Below are positions 1 to 10,900 of a DNA stretch of 64,000 nucleotides, in pieces (position 1 is the first letter of the stretch; each line of letters begins with the position of its first letter). The DNA comes from Diphasiastrum complanatum (lineage: Eukaryota; Streptophyta; Lycopodiopsida; Lycopodiales; Lycopodiaceae), in NCBI GenBank assembly GCA_029204225.1, contig CM055095.1, positions 39,366,141 to 39,430,140 on the forward strand, read 5' to 3'. The notes below the pieces were generated by a model, which did not search any database, was not told the DNA's origin, and saw only the letters and a list, made by a program, of their open reading frames with translations. The translations under genes were made by a program, and so were the position numbers.

Positions 1-912
1 ATTGATCGAAGGAAGGCAAGACTGGTAGTACGAGGATTCACTCAGATCTCCAACGTTGACTACAATAAGACTTTCAGTCCAGTAGTCAAGCATTCATCGA
101 TCCGAGCCCTCCTATCATATGCTACAACTGCCGACCTCGAAGTGCATCAACTTGATGTACAAACAGCTTATCTGAATGGAGTTATACAAGAAGACATCTA
201 CATGATCCAGTCCGAAGGATATGTTCTGGAAGGTATGAAAAATCATGTTTGTAAACTCCATAAGACACTTTACGACTTGAAATAGTGTCCAGAGCTTGGT
301 TTAAGAGGATCAAGACATTCTCATCGAACAAAGCACTGTTGATTGCAATGTCTATTCCAAGTCGGTGTAGCAATCCTTCATTATCATCACCTTATACGTG
401 GATGATACATTGCTTTTCAGCAACAATACCAATTTGGTAAAGGATTCTAAGCAAATGTTGTTTTTTGAGTTCGACATGATTGATCTGGACGAAGCTCACT
501 TCTATCTGGGCATTCAGATCCATAGAGACAGAGCAAGACAACTGCTCTATATCACTCAACAAAGGTATCTTCACAATGTTCTTGATAGATACAATCTAAT
601 GAATTGTAAGCATAAGAGTCATGAGGTATATTTGAGCTACCATGAACCAGTGCATCTGCTATGGAGAAGTCAGCAATGACAATCTTCATCAGCTCAGTGG
701 ATATTTTGATGCAAGCTAGGGAGGAGATGTAGACAATTGTAAGTCCACATCTGAATTTACATTCTTCTTCAACGGCGGTCCTATCTCATGGAACAGTTGT
801 AAGCAAGGTCCTATCTCATGAAACAGTTGTAAGCAAACCTCTATCGCTCTTTCTTCTATAGAAGCAGAATACATTGTTGTTTTTCAATCCATTAAAGAAG
901 CGTCGGATCCAA
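1..912 (+). pseudogene. Ty1/copia pol relic (reverse transcriptase to RNase H)
   Basis: From base 1 an open frame reads as the start of a copia reverse transcriptase (RVT_2), with recognisable stretches such as TFSPVVKHSSIRALL and QLDVQTAYLNG. It stops near 285. After a gap the catalytic YVDD follows in the piece at about 385-679. RNase H sequence (KSTSEF, SWNSCKQ, SIEAEYI) follows at about 740-900 and contains a 30-bp tandem duplication. Several stops and frame changes make it non-functional. The 5' part lies outside the window. The plus-strand orientation agrees with the purine tract and LTR start that follow. Family assignment is firm; the finer lineage cannot be given. Confidence 0.85.
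777..836 (+). repeat. 30-bp tandem duplication in the copia RNase H relic
   Basis: Two adjacent 30-bp copies (777-806 and 807-836) differ at one base. They duplicate the part encoding the GPISWNSCKQ stretch of RNase H and introduce a stop in the second copy. It is probably a replication-slippage event in a dead element. Confidence 0.85.
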
Positions 913-1000
913 ATTAAGGGAGGGTGTTGGATTTATCTCCTTTACTCTCCTAAATCCTATGTTGATCTGTCTCCATTCATGGTGCTATATTTTACTTGTG
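911..1000 (+). mobile_element. Copia polypurine tract and truncated 3' LTR start
   Basis: A purine-rich tract (aaattaagggaggg, 911-924) is followed at 925 by TGTTGG, the usual start of a copia LTR. The LTR is cut off within roughly 75 bases, where minus-strand Ty3/gypsy sequence begins. The junction position is approximate. Confidence 0.55.
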
Positions 1001-1927
1001 TTGTCGCACAATCTGTATATTTACATGTGGTTGAGGCTTTGGTTGTGGGGAGGTCTGTGGATGAGGAACGGGTGGTACGTCATGGAGGATCTCGTCATCA
1101 ATTTGAAAGATGGTCTCCTCCTCGTAGAGATCCCATAGATAGTTTGGGCATTTGGCACGGTAGAATTTTGTATCAGGCTTTTCAACTGTAACATTGGCAA
1201 TCAATTCCACCTTGGAAGCATGTTGCGGATAGGCCCTAAGTGGAAGTGCCTCCATGTAATTGAGGATCTGAATATCAAAAATGTCCAAATCTTCTGGGAA
1301 ATTTTGAATTCGTAAAACATTCTCGTCATCAACAAATAAATCTTCTGATTCATTAGTAAGTAGCCATGCAACGTTTAGTAACTCATCATTGTGTGGAAGG
1401 ATATCAATAAAATTGATACTGATGATAGGTGTATCAAGATCAGGTAATTGGTCATGATCGATTGGGAGTGGAGAGGTATAATCATCCTGATGCTGAGCAT
1501 AGTAATTGGCATTCACACAATCAATGGTAGCTAGACTGTGACTCCAGTTTATGATATCAGTAAATTTAACATAATGACTTTTTTCGTGGCTGGACTGGTA
1601 TGGTTCAAACACTGAGTTGGTGGTCGAGGACCCTTCGTCATGGATGTGTGCAGGTTTGAGTTTGCTCGTTGAATCAATGATGACAGAACTGTCACGATTT
1701 CCAAAAGTGACTCGGCCTTGGCTCCAGTCATGAACGACTCTTGCATTTGTGAGCCACGGACGACCAAGTAGTAATTCATATGAATAGGCATTATTGGGAA
1801 TATCAAGTACTACTAGATCTACATAAAACTTGAGACCTCCTAGTTTGATCAGCACTTTGTGGAAGGAAACCGGTAAGCCGGACCACACTTTGATCAGCCA
1901 TCCGAAGCTGACAAGTGGGTTTGGCAA
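992..1927 (-). pseudogene. Ty3/gypsy element 1: protease-like domain and pol linker
   Basis: Minus-strand open frame of about 311 codons. It contains the retropepsin-like end motif ELLLGRPWL followed by VVHDW, matching the corresponding segment of element 2 (28.6 kb), then an acidic linker before reverse transcriptase. The reverse transcriptase itself is missing: the frame ends near 992, where copia LTR sequence abuts. The catalytic aspartate region lies further upstream in degenerate sequence (about 1930-2060). Element 1 is therefore a 3'-truncated copy. Its lineage is inferred to be Tat-like from the PBS type and from similarity to element 2. Confidence 0.7.
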
Positions 1928-2910
1928 GCTTGTCTCTCAGATTCCATTCTAGCATGAGGGATGTGGAAATGATATTGACATCGGAGCCACCATCGAGAAT
2001 TGCTAAAACTTCACGTGATTGGTGATGGGTAGATGGGATTTTGATGTTCTCTCATTCGCTGAGTGGATTGGTTAGGTGTAAGGGCATTTCAGGTAACTCA
2101 TCAGAGCTGGTGGTGTCATTGGATTGGATCTGGTGTTTCCATTTGCCAGCATGCTTCCAGAGAACATGGAAAGGAAGAGTGACATTGGCTTGCAGTAAAT
2201 CTTTCTAGACTTTGGTACCTTCAAGGGTTTTGCTTTCAAAAGGCTTGTGAGGTACTTTATGGGAGGTGGAAGATTGTTGGTCGGCATTGCAGATTTGCTG
2301 GCAATACTGATGATGCAGCCAAATTTTTTCAGATGGGTGAGGATAAACTATCGGGGTTGAATCTTCACTTGGAGGGACAACCTGCTGCTGAGTCTTGCTG
2401 GGTGCAAGTGTAGGGGCTTGGAATTGGGTTTGTGCCCGAGTCAAGACCCAAGCATGATGAGTTTCAACTGGTAAAATTTCTACTTGCACTGAACAGACAG
2501 GAGCAGCAGGTTCAGATCGGGATGGGCAGTCCTTCACGTGATGTTCAGTACCACCAAGCTGGAGAAATATGGAGTTTATCTAGGCAGCGAATACTAGGAT
2601 GCTTACATGCACAGATAAAACATCCTCGTATTGCGGGGAGTTGATGCGCGACAAAGACAGCTTGGTTTGGATTGTAAGATTGGGCATTGGAATCCATTGT
2701 TTGAGCATTAGAATCATATGTATAATAAACAACTGCTTCAGTAGAGTATTGCGGTTGAGTATTGTCTTCCACATAGTAGGTTGCTGGATCGATGGTATTC
2801 GGATCAAGATAATGGACAGCTTGTTGTGGGGTACATTGATTAATGACAAACTTTTGACGTGGTGGTTGGTTCTGATTTGGTGCAGTTGGTCGTGGTTGGT
2901 AGACCCCTAG
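1928..2910 (-). pseudogene. Ty3/gypsy element 1: gag-protease junction with second zinc knuckle
   Basis: Degenerate minus-strand coding sequence in several frames. A zinc knuckle lies at 2622-2584 with the pattern C-FI-C-ACK-H-PSIR-C. That is CX2CX3HX4C, one residue shorter than the usual spacing before the histidine. Directly downstream, after a frame change, lies a third, damaged knuckle (TEHHVKDCP). The rest is proline/glutamine-rich linker. This is a relic, not a functional gene. Confidence 0.65.
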
Positions 2911-3801
2911 TCATGGCACAGGCTGTTGTGGAGGGTAGGGGCGGTATGCTCGATAGATGGTGGGTTTGGTTGCTATTGGAAAATGGTTTTGCATTTGAGG
3001 GCATTCATTAGCAGTATGATGTTGTGAGCAGATTGGACACCAGACATTTTCTCTTGCTGGAAAGGATTTCTCATCAATCTGTTTCATGGCGGTTTGGAAA
3101 TCGGCAGTGAGCTTATCCATATGAGATTGTTGAGCTTTTTGCCCGGTTTCCATTTGATGTAGAAGTTCAAAAGATTGGGCACTATTGTTAGACTTCGGAT
3201 AATTAGGACGGTCCGGATTCTTAGATTTCTTTTCACGATAGTCAAAGTCATCGTTGGAACCTTCGTCTTCCTCACAGATAGCATCAGTCATCACATCTTT
3301 AAGTTGATATTAAAGGTCAACTGGTCTGAGTTCACGGCGGATGTTTTTAGGCAATCCAACCAAGAACAGTTTTATGGCCATACGTTCGGTGATATTTTCA
3401 TCAACACATTCTACTTTGAGACGTTTAAAACGCTCAATGTAGTTTCGAACAGACTCTTCGCAACGCATCTTGATATGGGTAATTTGGATGAATGGGCTCT
3501 GTGTCAGTTTGGATGGTTTGAAATGCTTGACGAGAGCGTCCTTGAGAGTGGTCCAAGAAGCAAGATCAGGAGCTTTGAGATTCAGATACCACTCCTTGGT
3601 TGTTCCATAGAGTACCATGGAAAATAGGCGAAGCTTTTCAGTTTCGGAGGTATCTCCATAAAAATGGCATGTATTATCAAAGTCTTGGAGAAATCGGATT
3701 GGGTCAGATTCTCCATCGTACTTTGGTGCATCAATACGTGGAATTATGCGTTCTAGTCATGGAGGAGCCGGATTAGAAGATTCAGCACAGTCACAAGACA
3801 T
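2911..3801 (-). pseudogene. Ty3/gypsy element 1: gag (capsid plus first zinc knuckle)
   Basis: Gag probably starts at the ATG at 3801 on the minus strand. A single TGA about 14 codons in, and another break near 3300, interrupt it. The capsid (Retrotrans_gag) region is clear: KYDGESDPIRFLQDF, then TTKEWYLNLK and the F-V-GLP-IRREL ending. An acidic EEDEGSNDD linker leads to the first knuckle at 3039-3001, C-PI-C-SQH-H-TANE-C, again CX2CX3HX4C. The same linker and knuckle recur in element 2, so the two belong to one lineage in opposite orientations. Confidence 0.8.
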
Positions 3802-4629
3802 GATGCAGAGTGTGGAGGAGAGTAACAATACAGATGATCAGGTCAGTACTGTACTTGGCAAAAAAAAAAAGACAGTTTGCTTGTAGAATGGAAAGTGTAG
3901 GACAAAAAAAACTAGTCTTTCTGGCCGTAATAGAATTTGCGGACAGGCTGAGAAATCGTGGAGAGGCAAATAAATCGAACTGTAAAACTCGCAAATTCTG
4001 ACAAGGAGTGTTGTCTATCAGAATATTGATTTTTTTATATTTTTGAAAAAAAAAAATTGTGCTGTTAGAATTTGCGGGTGGGACAGAGAATTCATGCTCA
4101 TTGAGAACGATTTCGTAGGAGATAGGGAATATGGAAAAAAAAAATATGACTTTCTGAGAGAAAATAGGCAAAATCTTTGAAATAGAATTCGTGGAGCTGT
4201 TGGAGGACTGATCTTGATTAGATCTAGCCTCAGTGAAGCCGGCGAATTCTAGGACAAAGATTTGGGTGAGAAATAAGGGATTTGACAGTATATCAGGCTG
4301 TTTTCTCATAATCTGACCATGGTCAAAATTCGTGGAGGTGATAAAATGAAATATCAAGGTCTATTAGGGCTGCAGACAAACTAGGGAAATTTGAATACAT
4401 GTTTGGTTCAGAAAAATGTCACTTGGTTCACTTCTTTTCAAAGAAAATGCCCAAGTTGACTCTTTTGTTGCTTTCCCCCGGCTTGATAAGTTGCTCCGCA
4501 GCTCGTGTAGGATCTGGAGAGAAGACTTGTGTTGTGGGTGGAAGATAGAAGGCATGCAAACAAGCAAACACACAACACGGAAGCGAGAAAACAAAAGGAA
4601 AAGAAGCTAGGTAAAAAATGCTCAAAAAG
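3802..4629 (-). mobile_element. Element 1 untranslated leader with recurring short motif
   Basis: The region between PBS and gag contains no credible coding sequence. It holds at least seven copies of a degenerate motif around GAATTCGTGG or its complement-like form CGCAAATTC (near 3929, 3984, 4068, 4185, 4240 and 4327), spaced roughly 60-120 bases apart, with A-runs between. Compare the leader of element 2. Confidence 0.55.
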
Positions 4630-4644
4630 CGGCAATGGCGCCAA
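4630..4644 (-). other. Primer-binding site of element 1
   Basis: On the minus strand the sequence immediately inside the LTR reads TTGGCGCCATTGCCG. It matches the TGGCGCCgTTGCCG type of tRNA-complementary site known from Tat/Ogre-like Ty3/gypsy elements. It adjoins the LTR end TGTTGG at 4645 (plus-strand reading). Confidence 0.75.
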
Positions 4645-5283
4645 TGTTGGAAGTAAATCTTGTTTGTGCTAGATCTACTTATGATGCAGTGTAGTATAGG
4701 GAGGATCGTCCACTTTCTAAGTTCCTATCAAGCTTCAAACAGAAATGCGGAAATATAGAATAATGACAGAAGCACTAAGGCTTACCCAACTAGTGCTCGA
4801 AATGGAAATAAAACTATCTAAGATGACAAAATACAAAACCTTGCTAAGGCTTACCCAACTAGCAAGGTGATTAAACTAAATTCTAGATTAACAAGAGATT
4901 GGGAATGGAAATTGCGGCTAAACTAAACATAGAGCAATTAAAAACATGCCACAATGAAAAAAATCAATGAAAGGAGGCAAGAGGAGGCCCGAGCATCTTC
5001 CCTCAAGCTATGCACCTTCCAATGGGAACACAAAGAAATAGAATGATAATCTCAAAGAGAGAGCAATTTAGCATAATCTCAAAGTGTTATTTACAAGGCA
5101 AATACCTCTCCTTTTATGGCAAGGAGGGTCTTCCATAAGTCTCCACTAACTTATGGGACTAATCTATTTCTAGCATTTTTAGAACTGCTAACTTAGGATT
5201 TAGAGCTTCAAAGTTTCTTAACTTCAGAAAACTTAAGACAAAATATTTCTAATCTTCAGTTTCCTAAGTCTAAGTTCTGCTAT
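4645..5283 (-). mobile_element. 5' LTR of element 1
   Basis: On the plus strand the LTR begins TGTTGGAAGT at 4645, next to the PBS. The far boundary is not certain: it is placed where copia coding sequence starts near 5284, and no clear matching terminus is visible. It contains two perfect stem-loops sharing one loop (see findings). No second LTR for this copy is visible because the other end is truncated. Confidence 0.5.
4771..4867. repeat. Pair of hairpins with identical loop in the element 1 LTR
   Basis: Hairpin 1 (4771-4797): stem AGCACTA/TAGTGCT. Hairpin 2 (4839-4867): stem CCTTGCTA/TAGCAAGG. Both enclose the same 13-base loop AGGCTTACCCAAC. All stem positions pair in both, although the stem sequences differ. 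Confidence 0.85.
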
Positions 5284-5299
5284 GGATCAAAAGACTACT

Positions 5300-5575
5300 T
5301 TTGGAGCTAAAGACTATCAAGGAAGATGATCTACCAATAATCAAGTGTGATAATATTTCGGCACAAGCCCTTGCCAGCAACCCAATATTTCATGCAAGGA
5401 GCAAGCACATCGAAGTTGCACACCATTTCGTGAGAGAGAAGCTCATTGGAGGATAGATCTATTTGAAGCATATTGACACATCATCATGTGTTGCCGGTCT
5501 ACTCACCAAACCTTTGGGCAAGAGTTCCTTCATCAACCTTGGATTAATTCCAAGATCATTCTTTAAGTCAAATAG
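5300..5575 (+). pseudogene. Ty1/copia RNase H 3' end relic
   Basis: A plus-strand frame reads KCDNISAQALASNPIFHARS, then KHIEV, HHFVREK and LTKPLGK. These are the conserved last part of copia RNase H (D-N..A..L..NP..H.RtKHI). One stop interrupts it. It is shorter than the domain and lies downstream of the element 1 LTR. It is probably a different copia copy from the one at 1-912. Confidence 0.85.
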
Positions 5576-6850
5576 ATAAATTTTTATGAGTGTTGAAAAT
5601 GAAAAAGCCATCTATCTTGACTTTTGGGGTTGATGAAGTTTTCCATCATGCATGTAGTTGTTAGACATGGAAAAGCCAAATTTGGCCTAGTAAAAACTCG
5701 AGCCACTACACATGCATAATGTCTAAGTTTGCCAAATGTGACATGCAAAGCAAACTAAGACTTGTATTGGCACATGCATGAACATTTGTACATTTGTAAA
5801 CTAGAAAGTGACATATGTAAAAAGTCGGTGGATGAAGTTGCATGTCTCTACATGCAAACTTGTAGGTGTCAATATTTAGATCCCTCACTAATTTTGATGA
5901 TGAATCATTGAGGCTATGCCATTGTCAATTTGGATTTTTTACTTGTAAGCTTGAATATTACATTCTCTCTCTAATTCGAAAAGGAGGCTTTTCTCATGCA
6001 TTAAATTCTTTTGTACTTTTTCCACACATGTGAAAGTAATCATTGTTTGATTATTAGCATGCTAGATTGTGATTTAGCCATAGAATCTAGAGATTGTGAT
6101 TTTCACTCTTCAATTGATCTATGTGCTAACACAAAGCTTAGGAAGATCATTCACACATTTATGGTACAGCAACCCACACGTGTGAACTTGTTGGAATTTT
6201 TGTCAAAGAAAAGCTTCAAGAACACATAGATTCAATGAATGACAAATGTAGAATGACCTCCAAATTTAGCACGACCTCAACTATTTATAGTGATCCTCTG
6301 TGCTTCTAGTGTGAGTTTAGGGCCTTAATTAGCTAAATTGGGCCTTACAACCATTATTACAAACTCACTACCTACAAATATATCGCGATTAGTCAAGCCA
6401 TCTCTTCAACTATCTTATTGACTATCCATGGCTATATTTAGCATTGCAATTGTTAAGCTTATGGGCCTAAATTACATGTAATACATGACATGAATAGCTT
6501 ATAACTTCAGGTGCTACATGAAAGCACGAGATTGCAAGGTTTGCCCGACATGGCACCTAGGCACAATCTAGAGGCTCTGTGACTCCGTATGTACCCAATC
6601 GTCATATAATGCGTGAGGTGACTACATTGGAAAATCATCTAAAATTGGTCATATATGGCAGCATGCTGCCATTGGCCCATTCGATAACCCAAAGCAAAGT
6701 CCCATGTCCAGCTAAGGATTGGAGCATGAGACTTGGAAGGTGTCCCTTTTCAAGAGCAACCTCTTTTTTTAATCTTTTTGTTATGAGTAACATTCTTGTA
6801 GTACAAGGGGATAGATTAGATCTGCATTTTGATCCACAAAAGGATATACC

Positions 6851-6852
<2 letters not shown>
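5576..6852. other. Intergenic, no recognised feature
   Basis: AT-rich sequence, probably beginning with the decayed 3' end of the preceding copia relic. Only short open frames without recognisable similarity. It forms the upstream region of the HIT gene. Confidence 0.5.
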
Positions 6853-6887
<35 letters not shown>

Positions 6888-6918
6888 TGAGAGTGTGTGT
6901 GTGTGTGTGTGTGTGTGT
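6853..6918 (+). repeat. Compound (GA)n(GT)n microsatellite
   Basis: About 33 bases of GA repeats pass into GT repeats and end 18 bases before the HIT start codon, so the tract is probably in the 5' untranslated region or core promoter of that gene. Confidence 0.95.
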
Positions 6919-6936
6919 TTAGCAAAGGGTGAGAGG

Positions 6937-7119
6937 ATGAGCGATCCTAGCTCGGGTTTTTACTTGTGGGAAGAGCTAGCGAGGAGCACAGTGCCTGTAG
7001 ATTCATGGGATCTATGTGAGGTGTTGTTGTCCAAGGATGCAAACTACCCCGGCTGGCTGCTATTGGTCCCCCGCAGAGCAAATGCCACAGAGATTATCCA
7101 TCTTTCTGATGAAGAACAG
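6937..7119 (+). CDS. HIT gene exon 1
   Basis: 61 codons from ATG 6937, ending ...LSDEEQ. The frame runs into a TGA only two codons later, so splicing must occur at or before 7122. No GT lies between the conserved end and that stop; GC at 7120-7121 is the best donor. Confidence 0.75.
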
Positions 7120-7907
7120 GCATGAATGACACAAGAAGTTCTTTTCTTTTCTTACATTCTTACACTATTTTGCCTTCAGTCTGTTTTGCGAAACTTGAGT
7201 GATCTTCTGTGTTGAAGTGTACTTTTGGGTTCGAGTAATTCTCAGAGATCAACATTCCATCTTTATCACAACTTTCTGAAGTAAAGTATGAAAATGCGTT
7301 AGCTCCCTGGCAATTTTTTTCAGATTGCTTATGAATGGCTCTGGTTGTTTCAGATCCAGCTCATCCAGGAAATCAGTAAGGCATCAAAACTACTTCAGAA
7401 GGTCTTTAATCCTGACAAACTGAATGTTGCAGCAATTGGTAATGTGGTAATATCCAAATAATGCTGTTCCTAGCTCTTCAAAGCAATTCAGAGAGTTTGA
7501 TGTCAGGACTGACTTTGTAATGTAGATCTTGTGTGTCAAGGGATGGGAAAATGTTCAACCCAAAAGTAGTCATTGTCTGAAAGAGCATCCATGTGCTGGA
7601 ACCAATAGCAAGCAGCTCATTGTAGTCTCTAGATGCTATGCACAATGTTGTGAATATGGTTGCCATGCCAACAACTTCTACGGCTTAGCAGAAGCAGATA
7701 TTTAGTTTAAGCTGGATCTGAACATTAACTCTTGATTTGACTCTGCCACAGGTTGCACAGTTACACATACATGTTGTCCCCAGGTTCAAGACAGACATTG
7801 CTTGGCCAGGGCCAATATGGGGAGCCTATCCTGCCAAGGAGTTTCAAAATGATGAGCATTCTGTTTTAGTAACAAAATTGAAGAGTGCTATTGAAGAATT
7901 TCATTGA
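6937..7907 (+). CDS. HIT-domain (histidine triad) protein, bacterial-like type, three exons
   Basis: Predicted 143-residue protein from exons 6937-7119, 7354-7446 and 7752-7907. HIT proteins are small nucleotide-binding hydrolases or transferases that cleave phosphoanhydride or phosphoramidate bonds of nucleotides. Exon 1 carries CEVLLSKDANYPGW and LLLVPRRAN, exon 2 KVFNPDKLNVAAIGNV, and exon 3 the active-site motif Q-L-H-I-H-V-V (Q95, H97, H99), then DIAWPGPIWG. The expected nucleophilic histidine (H97) is present; the first histidine of the triad is glutamine, as in bacterial HIT proteins of this type. The start is the first in-frame ATG after the microsatellite. Introns 2 and 3' ends follow GT-AG, but intron 1 needs a GC donor (CAG/GCATGA). 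Total length agrees with bacterial relatives (about 140 residues). No targeting peptide is obvious. Substrate unknown. Confidence 0.8.
7354..7446 (+). CDS. HIT gene exon 2
   Basis: 31 codons (IQLIQEIS to AIGNV) between an acceptor tttcag and the donor GTAATA. Phase 0 at both ends. Confidence 0.8.
7752..7907 (+). CDS. HIT gene exon 3 with active-site motif
   Basis: 51 codons plus TGA. Acceptor gccacag at 7751. Encodes VAQLHIHVVPRF and the DIAWPGPIWG signature, ending in an acidic/lysine helix. Confidence 0.85.
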   Translation, partial: VAQLHIHVVPRFKTDIAWPGPIWGAYPAKEFQNDEHSVLVTKLKSAIEEFH

Positions 7908-10900
7908 TCAGAAGCCATGGTGATGCATACTAATCAGGATTCCCTGAAATATCTATTGAGAGTGCTATTGGTGTGCTTTGTGACACATATAATGGAATTT
8001 ATTATGGACAAATAGGCAAAATTCTATGCCAATTATTTTTCATATCTAGTATACTCTCAAGTTTTCGTACATTTCGAAAAAATTGAAAATTATAGTGCTT
8101 GCTATCTTGTATGGTATGTTGATCTTACTCAATGCAAGCTAGGATGGATCAGCCCAAACTAGCTGATTTTTCTTAGAGTTCAATCATTTCCAAATAGAAT
8201 TATCCAATCTATCCAGATTCAATATTGGATAGAGTGTTTGTTAGCATCACTCTTTGAGGCTAAGCATCTTCATTGAATCTTGATGTTTGTGTAATCTTTT
8301 GCACCCTGCCCACCTTATTACTTTTGAGATTCTTGTGAAAATTTACAAATAGCCTACCCAACAAAAATGAATCCATGAAGTACCACACAACAAACTAACA
8401 TTGTTGACATTCCAAACTAAACTAGAGAGTTCCCAGTGGGTAAAATCTAGCTTTGGAAATAATAAGTGGAAGTTTTATATGCTTGTGATATCTATAGACC
8501 ATAAATATTTAGGCTTGATAGTTTTGAGATTACAGAAGTCAAGATCATGTCACCTTCCTAATGTAAACCTCAAGCTTGCATGATAATGTTTGTGTCTCTA
8601 AGACAATATCCACTTCTTACTTCTTGTCACCCAATCAAAAGTTATGTTGTGGCACTGACTAACTACGGTTTGTCATTGGCTAGCCTTGGGTTTAGGGAAG
8701 CGTGGAAGTATGGCTAGAGTCATTGATCAACATTGGATGTCGTTTATGGATTAGTTATGACTAGAGTTGTAACTAGAGTATGGCTAGAGTCATTGATCAA
8801 CATTGGATGTCGTTTATGGATTAGGTATGACTAGAGTTGTAACTAGAGAAAATAACTAGACACTTAGAATGGACATCTGAGAGTAGCTACATAACAAGCA
8901 CCCTTGTATGTGTTCGTCGATTGTAACTATATTGGTGTACTTTGGACATCAAGGGACGTTTTATTTTAGTTGTGGCCTTATTTGATTAAAGCTATGGTGG
9001 TATGGGATGCCATTGATAGTTTTTGGAAATGTTTCCTAGCCTAGAATTGAGGACCCCTTCGAAAATGAGAAATGATAACTGAGACATCATATAAGTAAAC
9101 TAGTGCAAGATAATTACAAGATTGCATGTGGAATAGACGAAGATATTGAGGGGCAAAGTGACTCACATTGCAAGGAAAACAATCTATGTCGAAATGACGT
9201 CAACAAGATTGCTAGAAATTGTTAAAGAAAAGATTTTCATCGACGAAGGGAAGATCAACATAGAGATTATGACATGCATGTTACCCATGCAACATCTACT
9301 TGCCTTAGCTCTATGTGCCCCCCCTCCCACCCACCAAGGAATCCAACTTCAGCCTTAAGAATTAATGCATAGCCATGCAATGAAATTATACCAACCATGG
9401 AGATTACCAAAGAGGTTGTATCGAATAATAAGAAAAAGCCTTGTGATCTCATCGTTTGCATCCAAATGCACCTTCAAGAAGTCGACCAAACAAGTTATCA
9501 AACCAGAAGTAAGTAGTGACTCAGAGATTGTTAGATGCCCAAGAATCATCAAAAATTTGTAGCCTCAAGGAACTTTAACATTTGGAACTCACTCGTCAAC
9601 TCTAGATCATTGCAACAAAATCAATATAATCATTCTAGAAAGCTATAATCAAGACTTAGACTAATAGCATGTAAGCATAAAGCTCGAAGAAAAATACTCA
9701 GAGAAAAATACAAGAGAGGAGAAGATTGCAATGGTTGAATGAATCAATAAGCAATAGTTGATGGTACAATAAATGAATACCCAATGGAAGATTACTATGA
9801 AATATAACTATAAAATGACTCTTCAATTCATGGATAATCAACCGCCAACCATCAAGGAAATGAAATGCCAAACATTTGGAAAAACTCAAGTGTCATATAA
9901 AATTTAAGTGTTCTAAAGGATACTAAACAATGACAGACTAAGGGCCCACATAGAAATGCATAGTAACTTATAGGCCCAATTGTTCCAAGTGGTAGAGAGA
10001 GGAAAAAAAAAAGACCCAACTCTCTCAAAATAAGAAACAATCCTCCAAATGACATAATTGACATTAATAAAAATTGAGCCGCACATTTTGCCATGTACCA
10101 TGTCAAATATTATTGAATTTGATCACTCTACCTTAATGACAAATTTGTTCTCTTTGGTTCCGATTAGATGTCTTATCCTTCCCTTTGCACATAGCCTTTC
10201 TTCATGCTTCTTAAGGTCAGACAATCGCTCCAAAGTGAGAGGTCATGTGTGATGTTGCCACATTGTCCAAATAACAAAATGATCATTTTCTCCATTTTTT
10301 CCCTCAACACGAAAGGCTTGCTTATCTTCATCATCACTACGATCAATGTATGATGAAAATTGGGCGGCCTCGTCAGAAAATTGAATCTTCTCTTTGGCGC
10401 TCAATGCAATAGAAACTTGTTTGATTCTACACTAAGGCTTAACATGACATGTTTCGACACAATACAAGCAAGTTTCAAAAAAAGATTGGTTTTTGGAGTT
10501 TTTCTTAGGAATTAGCTTCCTTTGTTGCCCCTTTTTTTTCCCTTCTCCAACAATTTCGGAAATTAGAGTTTAAAGATCCCATAGATCTCACAACAATGTG
10601 CAACTCCTTAAGTATGGCATGTTACCATAGACATATTATTAAAATTATGTAGATTGCTTTATATAATCTACTCTACTCTAGAAAAATCTCTCTTTAGAAA
10701 TCACTCCAAAAAGAATAGTTGTTGCAATGTTATACAAGCCTCAAAATACATGATCATACTAGAAACCTCGGATTGGAATAACCTTTTCATATCCATTTAG
10801 ATGCATCACAATTTGAAGTAGTCTATTTATTACCCCATCCCAATGATAAGAAGAGGTGTAATTACCCATGCTAATTTTTATCTTCAAGTGTCATTTGCAA

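Noticed and set aside
3175-3627. Plus-strand open frame of 150 codons
   Set aside because: It is the antisense of the element 1 gag, which carries recognisable capsid and knuckle motifs on the minus strand.
10250-10460. Minus-strand acidic coding stretch
   Set aside because: It has stops, no recognisable domain and no neighbouring exon; it cannot be supported as a gene.
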